A stretch of DNA of 64,000 nt from an uncultured Nonlabens sp. (GCF_947495285.1 NZ_CANLXZ010000014.1:25399-89398), one strand, 5' to 3'; counted from the first letter of the stretch, positions 52,856 to 62,160 are shown. The notes: a model not told the origin generated them from the letters alone. Numbers and translations are program-made.

Positions 52856-53478
52856 AACATTCTTAAAGGGTTTCCAACCCATTTGCTATTATCTGGTACA
52901 TTTTTAGTTACAACCGCACCTGCACCTATTATCACATTACTACCTATAACTACACCTGGTAATACAACAGCGTTTGCACCTATAAGTGTATTTTCTCCTA
53001 TTTTAACATTACCTGTCAGTACTGCACTGGGAGCGATATGACTAAACGCACCTACAACACACTCATGCTCTATTATGGCGCCACTATTTATTATACATCC
53101 TTTTTTAATTACGACTTTACTATTAATAATTGCCCCAGGAGCAACAAAAGTGTTTGATTCAATTATTGTTTTTTTTGAAACTATTGCATTAGGATCTATT
53201 AAAGCAAATTGGCTCAAATTTTCTTTATCAAAAAAATCGACTAATTTTCTTCTAATTTTATTATCACCTACAGTTGGAAAAACAAAATTAGAATGGACAA
53301 GAAGGTTTAAATTCTCATTTTGCTCATTTCCTTTATAATCTAAATCATAGATATTCATGGAATCAGAACATTGTTGAAAATCAAAATAACCTAAAACATT
53401 CATGTTTAACTTTACCATTGTATCTAGGACAACAAATGAATGTCCCGAATAACCAAAAATATAAACGTTTTTATTCAA
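52852..53478 (-). CDS. legH: LegH/NeuD/PglD-like acetyltransferase
   Basis: The 208-residue left-handed beta-helix acetyltransferase has the UDP-sugar-binding VYIFGYSGHSFVVLDTM, hexapeptide repeats (AIVSKKTIIESNTFVAPG) and the catalytic His in AIIEHECVVGAFSHIAPS. It should N-acetylate the 4-amino sugar made by LegC. A TTG start at 53478 (MNKNVYIFG) overlaps the legC stop by eight bases and matches family length; the ATG at 53526 would add 16 extra residues that overlap legC. Its stop overlaps the legI start (ATGA). Confidence 0.84.
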   Translation of the reverse strand: MNKNVYIFGYSGHSFVVLDTMVKLNMNVLGYFDFQQCSDSMNIYDLDYKGNEQNENLNLLVHSNFVFPTVGDNKIRRKLVDFFDKENLSQFALIDPNAIVSKKTIIESNTFVAPGAIINSKVVIKKGCIINSGAIIEHECVVGAFSHIAPSAVLTGNVKIGENTLIGANAVVLPGVVIGSNVIIGAGAVVTKNVPDNSKWVGNPLRML

Positions 53479-54619
53479 CAACACTGCTAGGAATATTGAC
53501 AACTCGTTGTGAAAGCCACATCGCATTGTCTAGATTAGTTTTCTGGAAATCTTTAAACATCAACATTTCTGTCATTAATTCCCATATGGGACGACACATA
53601 ACTCCAGCATTGTTAAGCTCTGTTAAAAAAGATTGTTGCTGTTCTTTGTTTTCTAAAATTAACGCATTTAGCCAGAAATTACTTTTTTCATCAATACGCT
53701 CCTCAAAAAAAATCATATCAATAGAGCTGAAGAACTCTTGATAAGCTGATGCTAATTTTCTTTTTTGACGAAGTATAAATTCTAAATTTTCCATTTGAGC
53801 CAAACCTAACGCAGCATTAAGATTAGGCATTCTATAATTATAACCTACCTGATCATGCACGTAATTCCACTTATGAGGTATTTTAGCCTGAGTACTTAGA
53901 TGCTTTAATTTATCAGCTAAATCTTCATCATCAGTTATTACAGCACCACCACCACCAGTAGTGATCGTTTTATTACCATTAAAACTAAATGTCCCCATAA
54001 GTCCAAACGTCCCTAAAGACTTTCCTTTATACGAACTACCTATGGCTTCAGCTGCATCCTCGATAAGAATTATATGGTGTTTATCACATATGCTTTTAAT
54101 TTCATCTATACGAGCGGCATGACCAAATGTGTGCATGGGTAAACAAGCTCTTATTTTTTTTCCAGTATTTTTATTAAAGCAAATATCATCTTTTAAAATA
54201 GTATTTTCATCTAAAAATTTTGATAGGGATAAAGGGGACATTCCCATTGTATCTTTATCTACGTCTACAAAAACAGGTGATGCATGAGCATAAGAAATGG
54301 CATTAACCGTTGCAATAAATGTTAATGGTTGTGTAATGACTTCGTCGCCAGCTTCAACACCACTTGCCACCAATGCCAAATGTATAGCGTTAGTACCGTT
54401 TACACAAACAATACATCTTTTGGCACCTGTGAAATCAGCTATAGATTGTTCAAAATCATTTACAAATTGTCCTACACTAGATACATATGTAGAATCTATA
54501 CATTCTAAAACATATTTTTTTTCATTTCCTGAAAAATGGGGTACATGCAATGGTATAAATCCTTCCTGTTGATGAAACAGATCTCTTACTTTCTGAATTA
54601 CTTTACTATAGTTACCCAT
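53471..54619 (-). CDS. legC: LegC-family sugar aminotransferase
   Basis: The 382-residue PLP aminotransferase of the DegT family has FIPLHVPHFSGNEKKYVL at the N-terminus (the LegC-type 'P.V..F.GNE' signature), NGTNAIHLALVASGVEAGDE, EDAAEAIGSSYKG and the PLP Lys in SFNGNKTITTGGGGAVIT. It transaminates the 4-keto-6-deoxy HexNAc. It is a paralogue of the aminotransferase at 37531, in a separate pathway set. Downstream are legH and legI, with tight overlaps. Confidence 0.9.
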   Translation of the reverse strand: MGNYSKVIQKVRDLFHQQEGFIPLHVPHFSGNEKKYVLECIDSTYVSSVGQFVNDFEQSIADFTGAKRCIVCVNGTNAIHLALVASGVEAGDEVITQPLTFIATVNAISYAHASPVFVDVDKDTMGMSPLSLSKFLDENTILKDDICFNKNTGKKIRACLPMHTFGHAARIDEIKSICDKHHIILIEDAAEAIGSSYKGKSLGTFGLMGTFSFNGNKTITTGGGGAVITDDEDLADKLKHLSTQAKIPHKWNYVHDQVGYNYRMPNLNAALGLAQMENLEFILRQKRKLASAYQEFFSSIDMIFFEERIDEKSNFWLNALILENKEQQQSFLTELNNAGVMCRPIWELMTEMLMFKDFQKTNLDNAMWLSQRVVNIPSSVVE

Positions 54620-54624
54620 TATAT

Positions 54625-55812
54625 TTACATTTTACTATCTAAAAACTTACCCTTTTCTTCATGACTAAAATTAGGTAATGTATATTTAAATAATTCTACA
54701 ATTTGAGATTTTTCCCACTTTCTGGAATCTTTCAATTCATTTATAACAGATTCAAAGTGTGTTATTTTATCATTATTATCTACATACTCATTTTTTATAA
54801 CACCTAAATTCTCAAAACGCTCTAGGTCGATATTCTCATTTTCTGTATAAAATTCTTCATAAGACTTTTCTCCTGTTGTATCTGAAACAGTAAAGTAACA
54901 TGGCCATTTACCTTGTTGAGGCAAAGTATTTATAAGGTCTCTTGCTTCTTGTTCAGATTCACATAAATGAGGTTCATAACCCTTTTGTTTCAGATAGTTT
55001 ACAGCAATATCCGCAAAAGATATAAGATCAAGACCTTGATCCAGATCTGGAAAGAAAATATCTCTATTTTCGCCTAATAAACAAGATAATAAACACAGCT
55101 CTCCAGCTTCTTGTGGCACTACAAAATAACGAGTAACATCTGTAGGCGCTACTATAGGTTGTAATTTTTCTATTCTCTTATTAAAACCATGAAGTAAAGA
55201 CCCATCAGAAAAAGCAACATTTGCAAATCTCGCAGTTGAAATATCTAAATCCTGACTAGCTTTCATGATAAACATTTCCATAATTCTTTTTGAGGCACCC
55301 ATCATATTAACAGGATTTGCCGCCTTATCTGTAGAAACACAAAAGTATTTTGAAACTCCTTTTTCTATAGATTGCTGTATTGATTTATAGGTATTAAAGA
55401 TGTTAACATTAATCATGCGCATTAATGTAAAAGGGTCCTTTTCACTGCGTACGTGCTTTAAGGCACTTAAGTTTAAAACATAATTATAATTACCATCGTC
55501 GTTTATAAAAGCATCATATTCTAAACTTCCTATATCTAATGCGAAAGTTTTGAAATCTCCCTCAATATAGCCATAAGAACTTCTTATGTCTCTAACCAGT
55601 TCAACAAGATTATTTTCACTTATGTCTACCACATGCAATTTTCTTGGATTTCTCTTAAAAATCTCCTTAACGACCGCTTGTCCTATAGAACCAGCACCTC
55701 CAAGAACAAGAAAAGAGCTCGTACTTACTCTCTCCGTTAATATATTTTTATAATGTTCAATATCGTTCTCAAAAAGAAGATGATCGCGCCCTATTAAATT
55801 AAGTACATTCAT
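54625..55812 (-). CDS. soluble CapD-type NDP-HexNAc 4,6-dehydratase (LegB role)
   Basis: The 395-residue SDR has the nucleotide site LVLGGAGSIGQAVVKEIFK, LSALKHVRSEKDPFT and the catalytic STDKAANPVNMMGASKR. It lacks the membrane helices of the PglF-like paralogue at 30985. It fills the LegB position as first enzyme of the nonulosonic acid set, but Campylobacter LegB is an RmlB-like SDR of about 320 residues with a GDP-sugar substrate. This CapD-type enzyme more likely takes UDP-GlcNAc. The gene begins the nine-gene run, and the 240 bases upstream should hold its promoter. Confidence 0.86.
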   Translation of the reverse strand: MNVLNLIGRDHLLFENDIEHYKNILTERVSTSSFLVLGGAGSIGQAVVKEIFKRNPRKLHVVDISENNLVELVRDIRSSYGYIEGDFKTFALDIGSLEYDAFINDDGNYNYVLNLSALKHVRSEKDPFTLMRMINVNIFNTYKSIQQSIEKGVSKYFCVSTDKAANPVNMMGASKRIMEMFIMKASQDLDISTARFANVAFSDGSLLHGFNKRIEKLQPIVAPTDVTRYFVVPQEAGELCLLSCLLGENRDIFFPDLDQGLDLISFADIAVNYLKQKGYEPHLCESEQEARDLINTLPQQGKWPCYFTVSDTTGEKSYEEFYTENENIDLERFENLGVIKNEYVDNNDKITHFESVINELKDSRKWEKSQIVELFKYTLPNFSHEEKGKFLDSKM

Positions 55813-56053
55813 TTTTTAAAGATTTCAAGTTATAGTTCAATTCAACCGTTGTAATGATTTAAAGATTGTTTTCAATCGTAATCATTTCATTAGCTTTGGA
55901 TATAATCTTTTTTTTTCAGATGTTTATTATATAAACTTATAATCCAGTTTTAAAGGAAAAATTTAGATTGCCTTGTTTACAAAAAGTAAATTCTAGATAA
56001 GTTACATTTAATAAATCGATAAATGACAATTCGCTTTCAACAGAAACCGTGGT

Positions 56054-57331
56054 TTACAACCTTTTGTCTGCCTTATCTCCTAGTACACCTTTAACATCAT
56101 AAATTGCAACAACATCCTTTGAAAATTTATCTAAAGGAAGTTCTAAAAATTCCTTATGTGCAACCGCAAGAATGACAGAGTCATAGGTCGTATCGTCTAA
56201 TGATGTTAAATTACGCACCCCATATTCACGCTCTACTTCGTCAGGATTTGCAAGGGGGTCATAAATAGTCACATCTACACCAAATTCTTTAAGGTTAGAT
56301 ATCACATCAATAACCTTTGTATTTCTTACATCTGGACAGTTTTCTTTAAATGTAATTCCTAATACTAATGCTCTAGCATTCTTTACTTTAATATCCTTAG
56401 AAAGCATTAATTTAACAACCTCACCAGCAACATAGCTGCCCATACCGTCATTCATTCTTCTACCTGCAAGAATAATTTCTGGGTGATAGCCTACTTCTTG
56501 TGCTTTTTGAGCTAAGTAATATGGATCAACTCCAATACAATGACCACCTACTAAACCTGGTGAGAAAGGAAGAAAATTCCATTTTGTACTTGCAGCAGCA
56601 AGAACATCATTTGTATTAATTTCTAAACGATTAAATATTTTTGCTAGTTCGTTTACAAAAGCGATATTAATATCTCTTTGAGAGTTTTCTATAACCTTAG
56701 CAGCTTCTGCAACCTTAATGGTAGGCGCGAGATGTGTCCCTGCAGTAATAACATCTTTATAAAGCGCATCTACTTGAATCCCTATTTCTGGATTGCTGCC
56801 AGAAGTTACTTTTAGAATTTTTTCTACGGTATGCTTCTTATCGCCTGGATTTATACGCTCTGGAGAATAACCTACAAAAAAGTCTACATTAAATTTAAGA
56901 CCACTTATTTTTTCTAGAACTGGCACACATTCTTCCTCTGTTGCACCAGGGTATACGGTAGATTCATATACTACTATATCTCCTTTTTTTAAGACTCTAC
57001 CTACTGTCTCACTTGCTTTATAAAGCGGTGTTAATATAGGACGGTTATTCTTATCTACAGGTGTAGGCACGGTCACTATATACACATTAGAATCTGCTAT
57101 ATCATTACTATCTGCAGTGCAATACAAGCCATTCTCATTGTTTTTTTCTTTTTTAAGCACTGCGGCAAGCACTTCATTTTCTACTTCTAGTGTGCTGTCT
57201 ACACCAGTATTTAACTCTGCAACTCTTGGTTTATTGATATCAAAACCTATTACATTATATTTGGTTGCAAAAAGTCTAGCTAGAGGCAAACCTACATATC
57301 CTAAACCTATTATAGTTATTTTTTTTCTCAT
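56054..57331 (-). CDS. UDP-HexNAc C6 dehydrogenase (TviB/WbpA-like)
   Basis: This 425-residue UDP-sugar dehydrogenase oxidises C6 of a UDP-HexNAc to a uronic acid. It has the N-terminal Rossmann site IIGLGYVGLPLARLF, VTVPTPVDKNNRPILTP, VYESTVYPGATEEECVPVLE, the catalytic Cys in GLVGGHCIGVDPYYLA and a C-terminal NAD-fold RALVLGITFKENCPDVRN. It resembles TviB (UDP-GlcNAc to UDP-GlcNAcA for Vi antigen) more than plain Ugd. Together with the epimerase at 57377 it would make UDP-GalNAcA. Confidence 0.9.
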   Translation of the reverse strand: MRKKITIIGLGYVGLPLARLFATKYNVIGFDINKPRVAELNTGVDSTLEVENEVLAAVLKKEKNNENGLYCTADSNDIADSNVYIVTVPTPVDKNNRPILTPLYKASETVGRVLKKGDIVVYESTVYPGATEEECVPVLEKISGLKFNVDFFVGYSPERINPGDKKHTVEKILKVTSGSNPEIGIQVDALYKDVITAGTHLAPTIKVAEAAKVIENSQRDINIAFVNELAKIFNRLEINTNDVLAAASTKWNFLPFSPGLVGGHCIGVDPYYLAQKAQEVGYHPEIILAGRRMNDGMGSYVAGEVVKLMLSKDIKVKNARALVLGITFKENCPDVRNTKVIDVISNLKEFGVDVTIYDPLANPDEVEREYGVRNLTSLDDTTYDSVILAVAHKEFLELPLDKFSKDVVAIYDVKGVLGDKADKRL

Positions 57332-57351
57332 GATGACTTGGTTGATTGTTT

Positions 57352-57367
57352 TGCTTTCGCGAAAGCG
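57352..57367. repeat. iterated palindrome, intergenic copy
   Basis: TGCTTTCGCGAAAGCG contains the exact 14-bp core in the 45-base gap between the epimerase and dehydrogenase genes. Read from the minus strand it is preceded by CC as in other intergenic copies. Confidence 0.88.
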
Positions 57368-57376
57368 GTATAATAA

Positions 57377-58345
57377 TTACAGGTTAGACCAATACCATTC
57401 TACTGCTTCATCAAGTCCTGCTTTCAAATTAAATTGAGGTTGATAACCTAATAATCTTTTTGCTTTATCAATAGAAGCTAAGGAATGAGGCACATCTCCC
57501 GCTCTCAATGGACCGTAAATAGTTTCTACGTCTAAAATAGATTTATCGTGCTTAGATAACGACTGTTTAAGTAAATCTATCAACATATTAAGATCTGTAC
57601 GATCTCCATAAGCAACGTTAAAAACAGTGTTTACAGCTTCCGGATGATCTGCAAGCATCGCTTTTTCATTTGCCTGAATTACATTATCTATGTACGTAAA
57701 GTCTCTGGAATAGGTACCATCTCCATTAATGGTAGGAGATTGTTTATTCATTAACTGCTTAGTAAAAAGTGGAATTACAGCAGCATAAGCACCATTAGGA
57801 TCTTGTTTGCGACCAAAGACATTAAAATATCTTAATCCTATAGTATTTAAACCGTAGGTTTTATAAAACACATCTGCATAGAGCTCATTCACATATTTTG
57901 TGATTGCATAGGGAGATAATGGTTTTCCTATCACATCTTCTACCTTAGGCATACTTTTAGAATCTCCATAAGTAGAAGAACTAGCAGCATATACCATCTT
58001 TTTAACACCTGCATCTTTACAAGCTACTAGCATATTTAAAAAACCGCCTACATTCACATCGTTAGAAGTTATAGGATCTTTTATCGATCTAGGAACGCTA
58101 CCTAAAGCTGCCTGGTGTAGTACATAATCTCTACCTGAAACTGCCTTATGACAGGTATCAATATCACGTATATCTCCTTTTAAAAAAGAAAAATTATCTT
58201 TTTCTTGAAGAGGTTCTATATTACTCATATGACCTGTAGCGAGATTATCAAGACCTAACACATCATGCCCTTTCCCAACAAAATAATCACAAAGATTACT
58301 ACCTATAAATCCCGCAGCACCAGTAATTAGTATTTTTAATTTCAT
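57377..58345 (-). CDS. UDP-HexNAc C4 epimerase (WbpP/TviC-like)
   Basis: The 322-residue extended SDR has ITGAAGFIGSNLCDYF, catalytic Ser in YAASSSTYGDS, the YxxxK in SPYAITKYVNELYADVFY, and RYFNVFGRKQDPNGAYAAVIP. The GVPRSI-like segment ALGSVPRSIKDP is typical of WbpP/TviC enzymes that prefer N-acetylated sugars. It interconverts UDP-GlcNAc and UDP-GalNAc (or their uronic acids). With the TviB-like gene it mirrors the Vi antigen precursor pair. Confidence 0.9.
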   Translation of the reverse strand: MKLKILITGAAGFIGSNLCDYFVGKGHDVLGLDNLATGHMSNIEPLQEKDNFSFLKGDIRDIDTCHKAVSGRDYVLHQAALGSVPRSIKDPITSNDVNVGGFLNMLVACKDAGVKKMVYAASSSTYGDSKSMPKVEDVIGKPLSPYAITKYVNELYADVFYKTYGLNTIGLRYFNVFGRKQDPNGAYAAVIPLFTKQLMNKQSPTINGDGTYSRDFTYIDNVIQANEKAMLADHPEAVNTVFNVAYGDRTDLNMLIDLLKQSLSKHDKSILDVETIYGPLRAGDVPHSLASIDKAKRLLGYQPQFNLKAGLDEAVEWYWSNL

Positions 58346-58406
58346 GTAAACCCCTAATTTCTTACCTCTATTTTAAAAGAGATCATAATTATTTTTTTTC
58401 AATTTG

Positions 58407-58414
58407 CAAATATA
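58407..58414 (-). promoter_or_regulatory. -7 promoter box for the epimerase gene
   Basis: The minus strand reads TATATTTG (TAnnTTTG), 61 bases before the ATG at 58345. No clear -33 box was identified. Confidence 0.45.
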
Positions 58415-58485
58415 GTAAGTTTTACAAGAGAAATGCGCCACTACTTTTAAGATAGTGTTAACTAATCAAATTTATTTTAAACATG

Positions 58486-59880
58486 TTAACCTTTCCCTAT
58501 CGTATACACATCAAAACCTATTTCTTCCATTTTATCATGATCTAGAAGCATACGTCCATCAAACAAAAATGCTGGCTTAAGCATGTACTCATAAACCTCT
58601 TTCCAATTATATTGCACAAACTCGTCCCACTCTGTTAAAATAGCTGTTGCATGAGCATCTTCCACAGCTTTCATAGGATTATTTACAACCTTAAGTAGCT
58701 TTCTATTCTCCTCATCGCTTCTAGTCCCTAAATAATTTAGGTCACTGTAAATTTGCTCACTGGTTACCTTAGGATCATAAACAGTAACCTCTGCCTGCTC
58801 ATTCAGCAAATAATCTGCAACATAGATAGCAGCAGACTCACGAGTGTCATTTGTATCTTTTTTAAACGCCCATCCTAAAAGTGTTATCTTTTTTCCTGAA
58901 ACTGTATTAAAAAGCGTCTTGACAATTTTCTTTGCAAATCGTCTTTTTTGATGATCATTCATTATAATTACCTGCTCCCAATAGTCTGCAACCTCTTGCA
59001 GTCCATATGTCTGAGCAATGTAAACTAAATTTAAAATGTCTTTCTGGAAGCAAGAACCACCAAAACCTACAGAAGATTGCAAGAATTTAGGACCTATACG
59101 AGAATCTGTCCCAATGGCACGAGCGACTTCATTAACGTCTGCCTCAGTTACTTCACATAATTCTGATAGCGCATTTATACTACTTACACGTTGAGCTAAA
59201 AAAGCATTTGCCGTAAGCTTAGATAGTTCTGAAGACCAAACATTTGTTGTCAATATTCTTTCTTGAGGCACCCAATTTGAATACACATTAACTAATGCCT
59301 GTTGTGCCTTCTTGCCTTTTACTGTATTCTCAGACCCAATAAGGACTCTATCTGGATTTAACAAATCACTTACTGCGGTTCCTTCTGCAAGAAACTCTGG
59401 GTTAGATAAAATATCAAAATGAACTCCATTACCTGTATTATCGAGAATACTTCTTAATGCTTCAGCTGTTCTAACAGGCAACGTAGATTTCTCAACAATG
59501 ATTTTATCTGTAGTCGCTACTTCGGCAATTTGTCTCGCACACAACTCGATGTATTTCAAATCTGCAGCCATTCCTTTTCCTACTCCATATGTTTTTGTAG
59601 GAGTATTCACAGATATAAATATCATATCGGCATCCAGAATCGCTTGATTCACATCTGTAGTAAAGAATAAATTCTTGCCTCTAGTCTTTTTAACAAGGTC
59701 TGATAAACCAGGTTCATAAATAGGTATATTACCTACATTAGGATCATTCCAAGAGTCAATTCTTTTCTGATTAATATCAACTACGTTTACCTTTATATGA
59801 GGACACTTTGCGGCTATCATAGTCATAGTAGGACCTCCTACATAGCCGGCCCCAATACAACATATATTATTTACTTTCAT
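58486..59880 (-). CDS. ugd: UDP-glucose 6-dehydrogenase
   Basis: The 464-residue enzyme oxidises UDP-glucose to UDP-glucuronate. It has the eukaryotic-like form with [50 protein letters not shown], the catalytic Cys in [16 protein letters not shown] and the C-terminal [15 protein letters not shown]. The start at 59880 (MKVNN) is chosen because it begins the Rossmann strand; the frame to 59913 adds eleven residues without family support. A -7 box lies at 59956. Confidence 0.93.
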   Translation of the reverse strand: MKVNNICCIGAGYVGGPTMTMIAAKCPHIKVNVVDINQKRIDSWNDPNVGNIPIYEPGLSDLVKKTRGKNLFFTTDVNQAILDADMIFISVNTPTKTYGVGKGMAADLKYIELCARQIAEVATTDKIIVEKSTLPVRTAEALRSILDNTGNGVHFDILSNPEFLAEGTAVSDLLNPDRVLIGSENTVKGKKAQQALVNVYSNWVPQERILTTNVWSSELSKLTANAFLAQRVSSINALSELCEVTEADVNEVARAIGTDSRIGPKFLQSSVGFGGSCFQKDILNLVYIAQTYGLQEVADYWEQVIIMNDHQKRRFAKKIVKTLFNTVSGKKITLLGWAFKKDTNDTRESAAIYVADYLLNEQAEVTVYDPKVTSEQIYSDLNYLGTRSDEENRKLLKVVNNPMKAVEDAHATAILTEWDEFVQYNWKEVYEYMLKPAFLFDGRMLLDHDKMEEIGFDVYTIGKG

Positions 59881-59955
59881 AATCATTTTCTTTACTTCAC
59901 AATTTTCTATCAAAAATCGATTTCTATTATTTTAAGTTTAAAACCGATGTGTAAG

Positions 59956-59963
59956 CAAAAGTA
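59956..59963 (-). promoter_or_regulatory. -7 promoter box for ugd
   Basis: The minus strand reads TACTTTTG (TAnnTTTG), 75 bases before the chosen ugd ATG. Confidence 0.42.
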
Positions 59964-60014
59964 ATTTGTTTTTATTACTCCTATAAAATAGGTGATAGAA
60001 ATATGGCACTTAAC

Positions 60015-60896
60015 TTATTCTTTGGTACGCAACACCACTTCTTTTATGTAATCATAATAATCTCCTTTTAAATTACTAACCTGCAATTGTAATTCTTCTG
60101 GAGATATCCATTTTTGCATTAACGCTATTTCTTCTAGGCAAGAAATTTTGAGCCCTGTTCTTTTTTCTACAGCTTTTACAAATTCTGTCGCCTCAGTCAG
60201 TGCCTCGTGAGTACCGGTATCTAGCCAGGCAAAACCACGACTTAATATTTGCATATCGAGACACTCTTCTTTTAAATAATGTTGATTTACCGCAGTTATC
60301 TCTAATTCACCTCTTTTAGAAGGTTTAAGTCCCCTAGCTATTTTTATAACAGAATTAGGATAAAAATAAAGCCCTACTACGGCATAATTAGAATTAGGAA
60401 ATTCTGGTTTTTCCTCGATACTCATTACATTTCCTTGGTCATTAAATGTCGCTACACCATAACGCTCAGGATCTTTTACATAATTACCAAAAACAACCGC
60501 CACATGATCCTGCTCTACTTTTTGAACTGCACGTTCTAATAAATCAGAAAAACCTGCTCCATGAAAAATATTATCCCCTAAAACCAGCGCTACAGAATCA
60601 TCACCTATAAAATCCTTTCCTAATAGAAAAGCTTGTGCAAGTCCGTCAGGACTAGGCTGTACCTTGTATTGAATCTGTATGCCAAACTTACTTCCATCTC
60701 CTAATAATCGCTCAAAATTATGAATATCAGATGGTGTAGAAATTAACAAAACCTCTCTAATCCCAGCTTGCATAAGAACAGAAAGCGGATAATACACCAT
60801 AGGTTTATCATAAATAGGTAACAATTGTTTACTGACCACTAGGGTTAGTGGATGCAATCGTGTACCAGATCCACCTGCTAGAATAATTCCTTTCAT
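60015..60896 (-). CDS. rfbA: glucose-1-phosphate thymidylyltransferase
   Basis: RfbA/RmlA makes dTDP-glucose from glucose 1-phosphate and dTTP. The 293 residues match the family length, with [64 protein letters not shown] and [12 protein letters not shown]. It follows rfbB by two bases in the same transcript. No rfbC or rfbD is in the window, so the dTDP-4-keto-6-deoxyglucose may be finished by genes elsewhere or enter a different sugar. Confidence 0.96.
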   Translation of the reverse strand: MKGIILAGGSGTRLHPLTLVVSKQLLPIYDKPMVYYPLSVLMQAGIREVLLISTPSDIHNFERLLGDGSKFGIQIQYKVQPSPDGLAQAFLLGKDFIGDDSVALVLGDNIFHGAGFSDLLERAVQKVEQDHVAVVFGNYVKDPERYGVATFNDQGNVMSIEEKPEFPNSNYAVVGLYFYPNSVIKIARGLKPSKRGELEITAVNQHYLKEECLDMQILSRGFAWLDTGTHEALTEATEFVKAVEKRTGLKISCLEEIALMQKWISPEELQLQVSNLKGDYYDYIKEVVLRTKE

Positions 60897-60898
60897 AC

Positions 60899-61942
60899 TT
60901 ATTGATATTGGTTTTTATAATAATCTTGATACACTCCTGTCGTGATATTCTTTAACCACTTATCGTTATTAAGATACCAATTAATAGTACGCTCTAACCC
61001 TTCTTCAAAATCCAGTGATGGCACCCATCCCAGCTCTGCACTAATCTTAGTTGCATCGATAGCATACCGTAGATCATGCCCTGGTCTATCTTTCACAAAA
61101 GTAATGAGCTTTTCACTTTTTCCTACTTCATTATTCAATGCCTGATCCATCTTCTTACATAGCAACTTTACTAGATCCAGATTTTTCCACTCATTGTGAC
61201 CACCTATGTTATAGGTTTCCCCTTTTTTACCTTTATGAAAAATAACATCTATGGCTCTCGCATGATCCTCCACAAATAACCAATCTCTCGTGTAATTACC
61301 ATCTCCATAAACCGGTAAAGGCTTTTCTTCTATTATATTATTAATAAATAAAGGAATTAATTTTTCAGGAAACTGGTAAGAACCATAATTATTAGAACAA
61401 TTTGAGATAACGATAGGTAATTTATAGGTCTCTCCATAAGCTCGAACAAAATGGTCAGAACTAGCTTTTGATGCAGAATATGGTGAGTTAGGATCATAAG
61501 AAGTTTCTTCTGTAAACAATCCTGTTGCTCCTAGAGAACCATATACTTCATCCGTACTAATATGATAAAAAACGCCCTCATCATCTCTTCTGTGCTTCTT
61601 GTAAGACTCTAATAAATTAAGTGTTCCTATTATATTAGTTCTCGCAAATGATAACGGATCTTTAATGGAACGATCTACATGAGACTCTGCAGCTAGATGA
61701 ATGACACTATTAAATCTTAGTTCTTTAAAAAGTTGATCTACCCCAAACTCGTTGGTTATATCTAGTTTTGTAAAATGGTAGTTAGGAGCATCTTGTAAAT
61801 CCATAAGATTTTCTAGATTCCCTGCATAAGTAAGAGCGTCTAAATTATAAATCTCATATTTAGGATACTTATTCACGAATAATCGCAAAACATGAGACCC
61901 TATAAAGCCTGCACCACCAGTTATTAAGATTTTTTTACTCAT
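60899..61942 (-). CDS. rfbB: dTDP-glucose 4,6-dehydratase
   Basis: RfbB/RmlB converts dTDP-glucose to dTDP-4-keto-6-deoxyglucose. The 347-residue extended SDR has [29 protein letters not shown], the catalytic [10 protein letters not shown] (Thr-Asp-Glu) and the YxxxK in [17 protein letters not shown], then [17 protein letters not shown]. It is the promoter-proximal gene of the leftward locus, with a palindrome copy 29 bases upstream of its start. Confidence 0.96.
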   Translation of the reverse strand: MSKKILITGGAGFIGSHVLRLFVNKYPKYEIYNLDALTYAGNLENLMDLQDAPNYHFTKLDITNEFGVDQLFKELRFNSVIHLAAESHVDRSIKDPLSFARTNIIGTLNLLESYKKHRRDDEGVFYHISTDEVYGSLGATGLFTEETSYDPNSPYSASKASSDHFVRAYGETYKLPIVISNCSNNYGSYQFPEKLIPLFINNIIEEKPLPVYGDGNYTRDWLFVEDHARAIDVIFHKGKKGETYNIGGHNEWKNLDLVKLLCKKMDQALNNEVGKSEKLITFVKDRPGHDLRYAIDATKISAELGWVPSLDFEEGLERTINWYLNNDKWLKNITTGVYQDYYKNQYQ

Positions 61943-61970
61943 AAATTAGTAATTAACTTTAAAATCGTTT

Positions 61971-61986
61971 CGCTTTCGCGAAAGCG
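61971..61986. repeat. iterated palindrome, intergenic copy upstream of rfbB
   Basis: CGCTTTCGCGAAAGCG is perfect, in the divergent gap between rfbB (-) and the OmpA-family gene (+). On the minus strand it is preceded by GTTC, as at 3217 and 12946. Confidence 0.9.
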
Positions 61987-62152
61987 GAACTATCAAAAAC
62001 AACAAATCTACAAACATCTTTTAAGGAACTATAGCAATTAAATAGATATATCAGTTCCAGATTAAAAAAGTAAACATGAAAACAATTTTTATAATTACTT
62101 TAAATTTACAAAAATTTAAAACTTTAAATCGTTTCTGTTTTCAATATATTTA

Positions 62153-62160
62153 TATATTTG
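62153..62160 (+). promoter_or_regulatory. -7 promoter box for the OmpA porin
   Basis: TATATTTG matches TAnnTTTG, 25 bases before the ATG at 62186. The region upstream is strongly A/T with T tracts, as expected for a highly expressed gene. Confidence 0.55.

Noticed and set aside
9155..61986. The repeated palindrome as a CRISPR array or tandem repeat
   Set aside because: Copies are single, kilobases apart and unevenly spaced, with no spacers and no cas genes.
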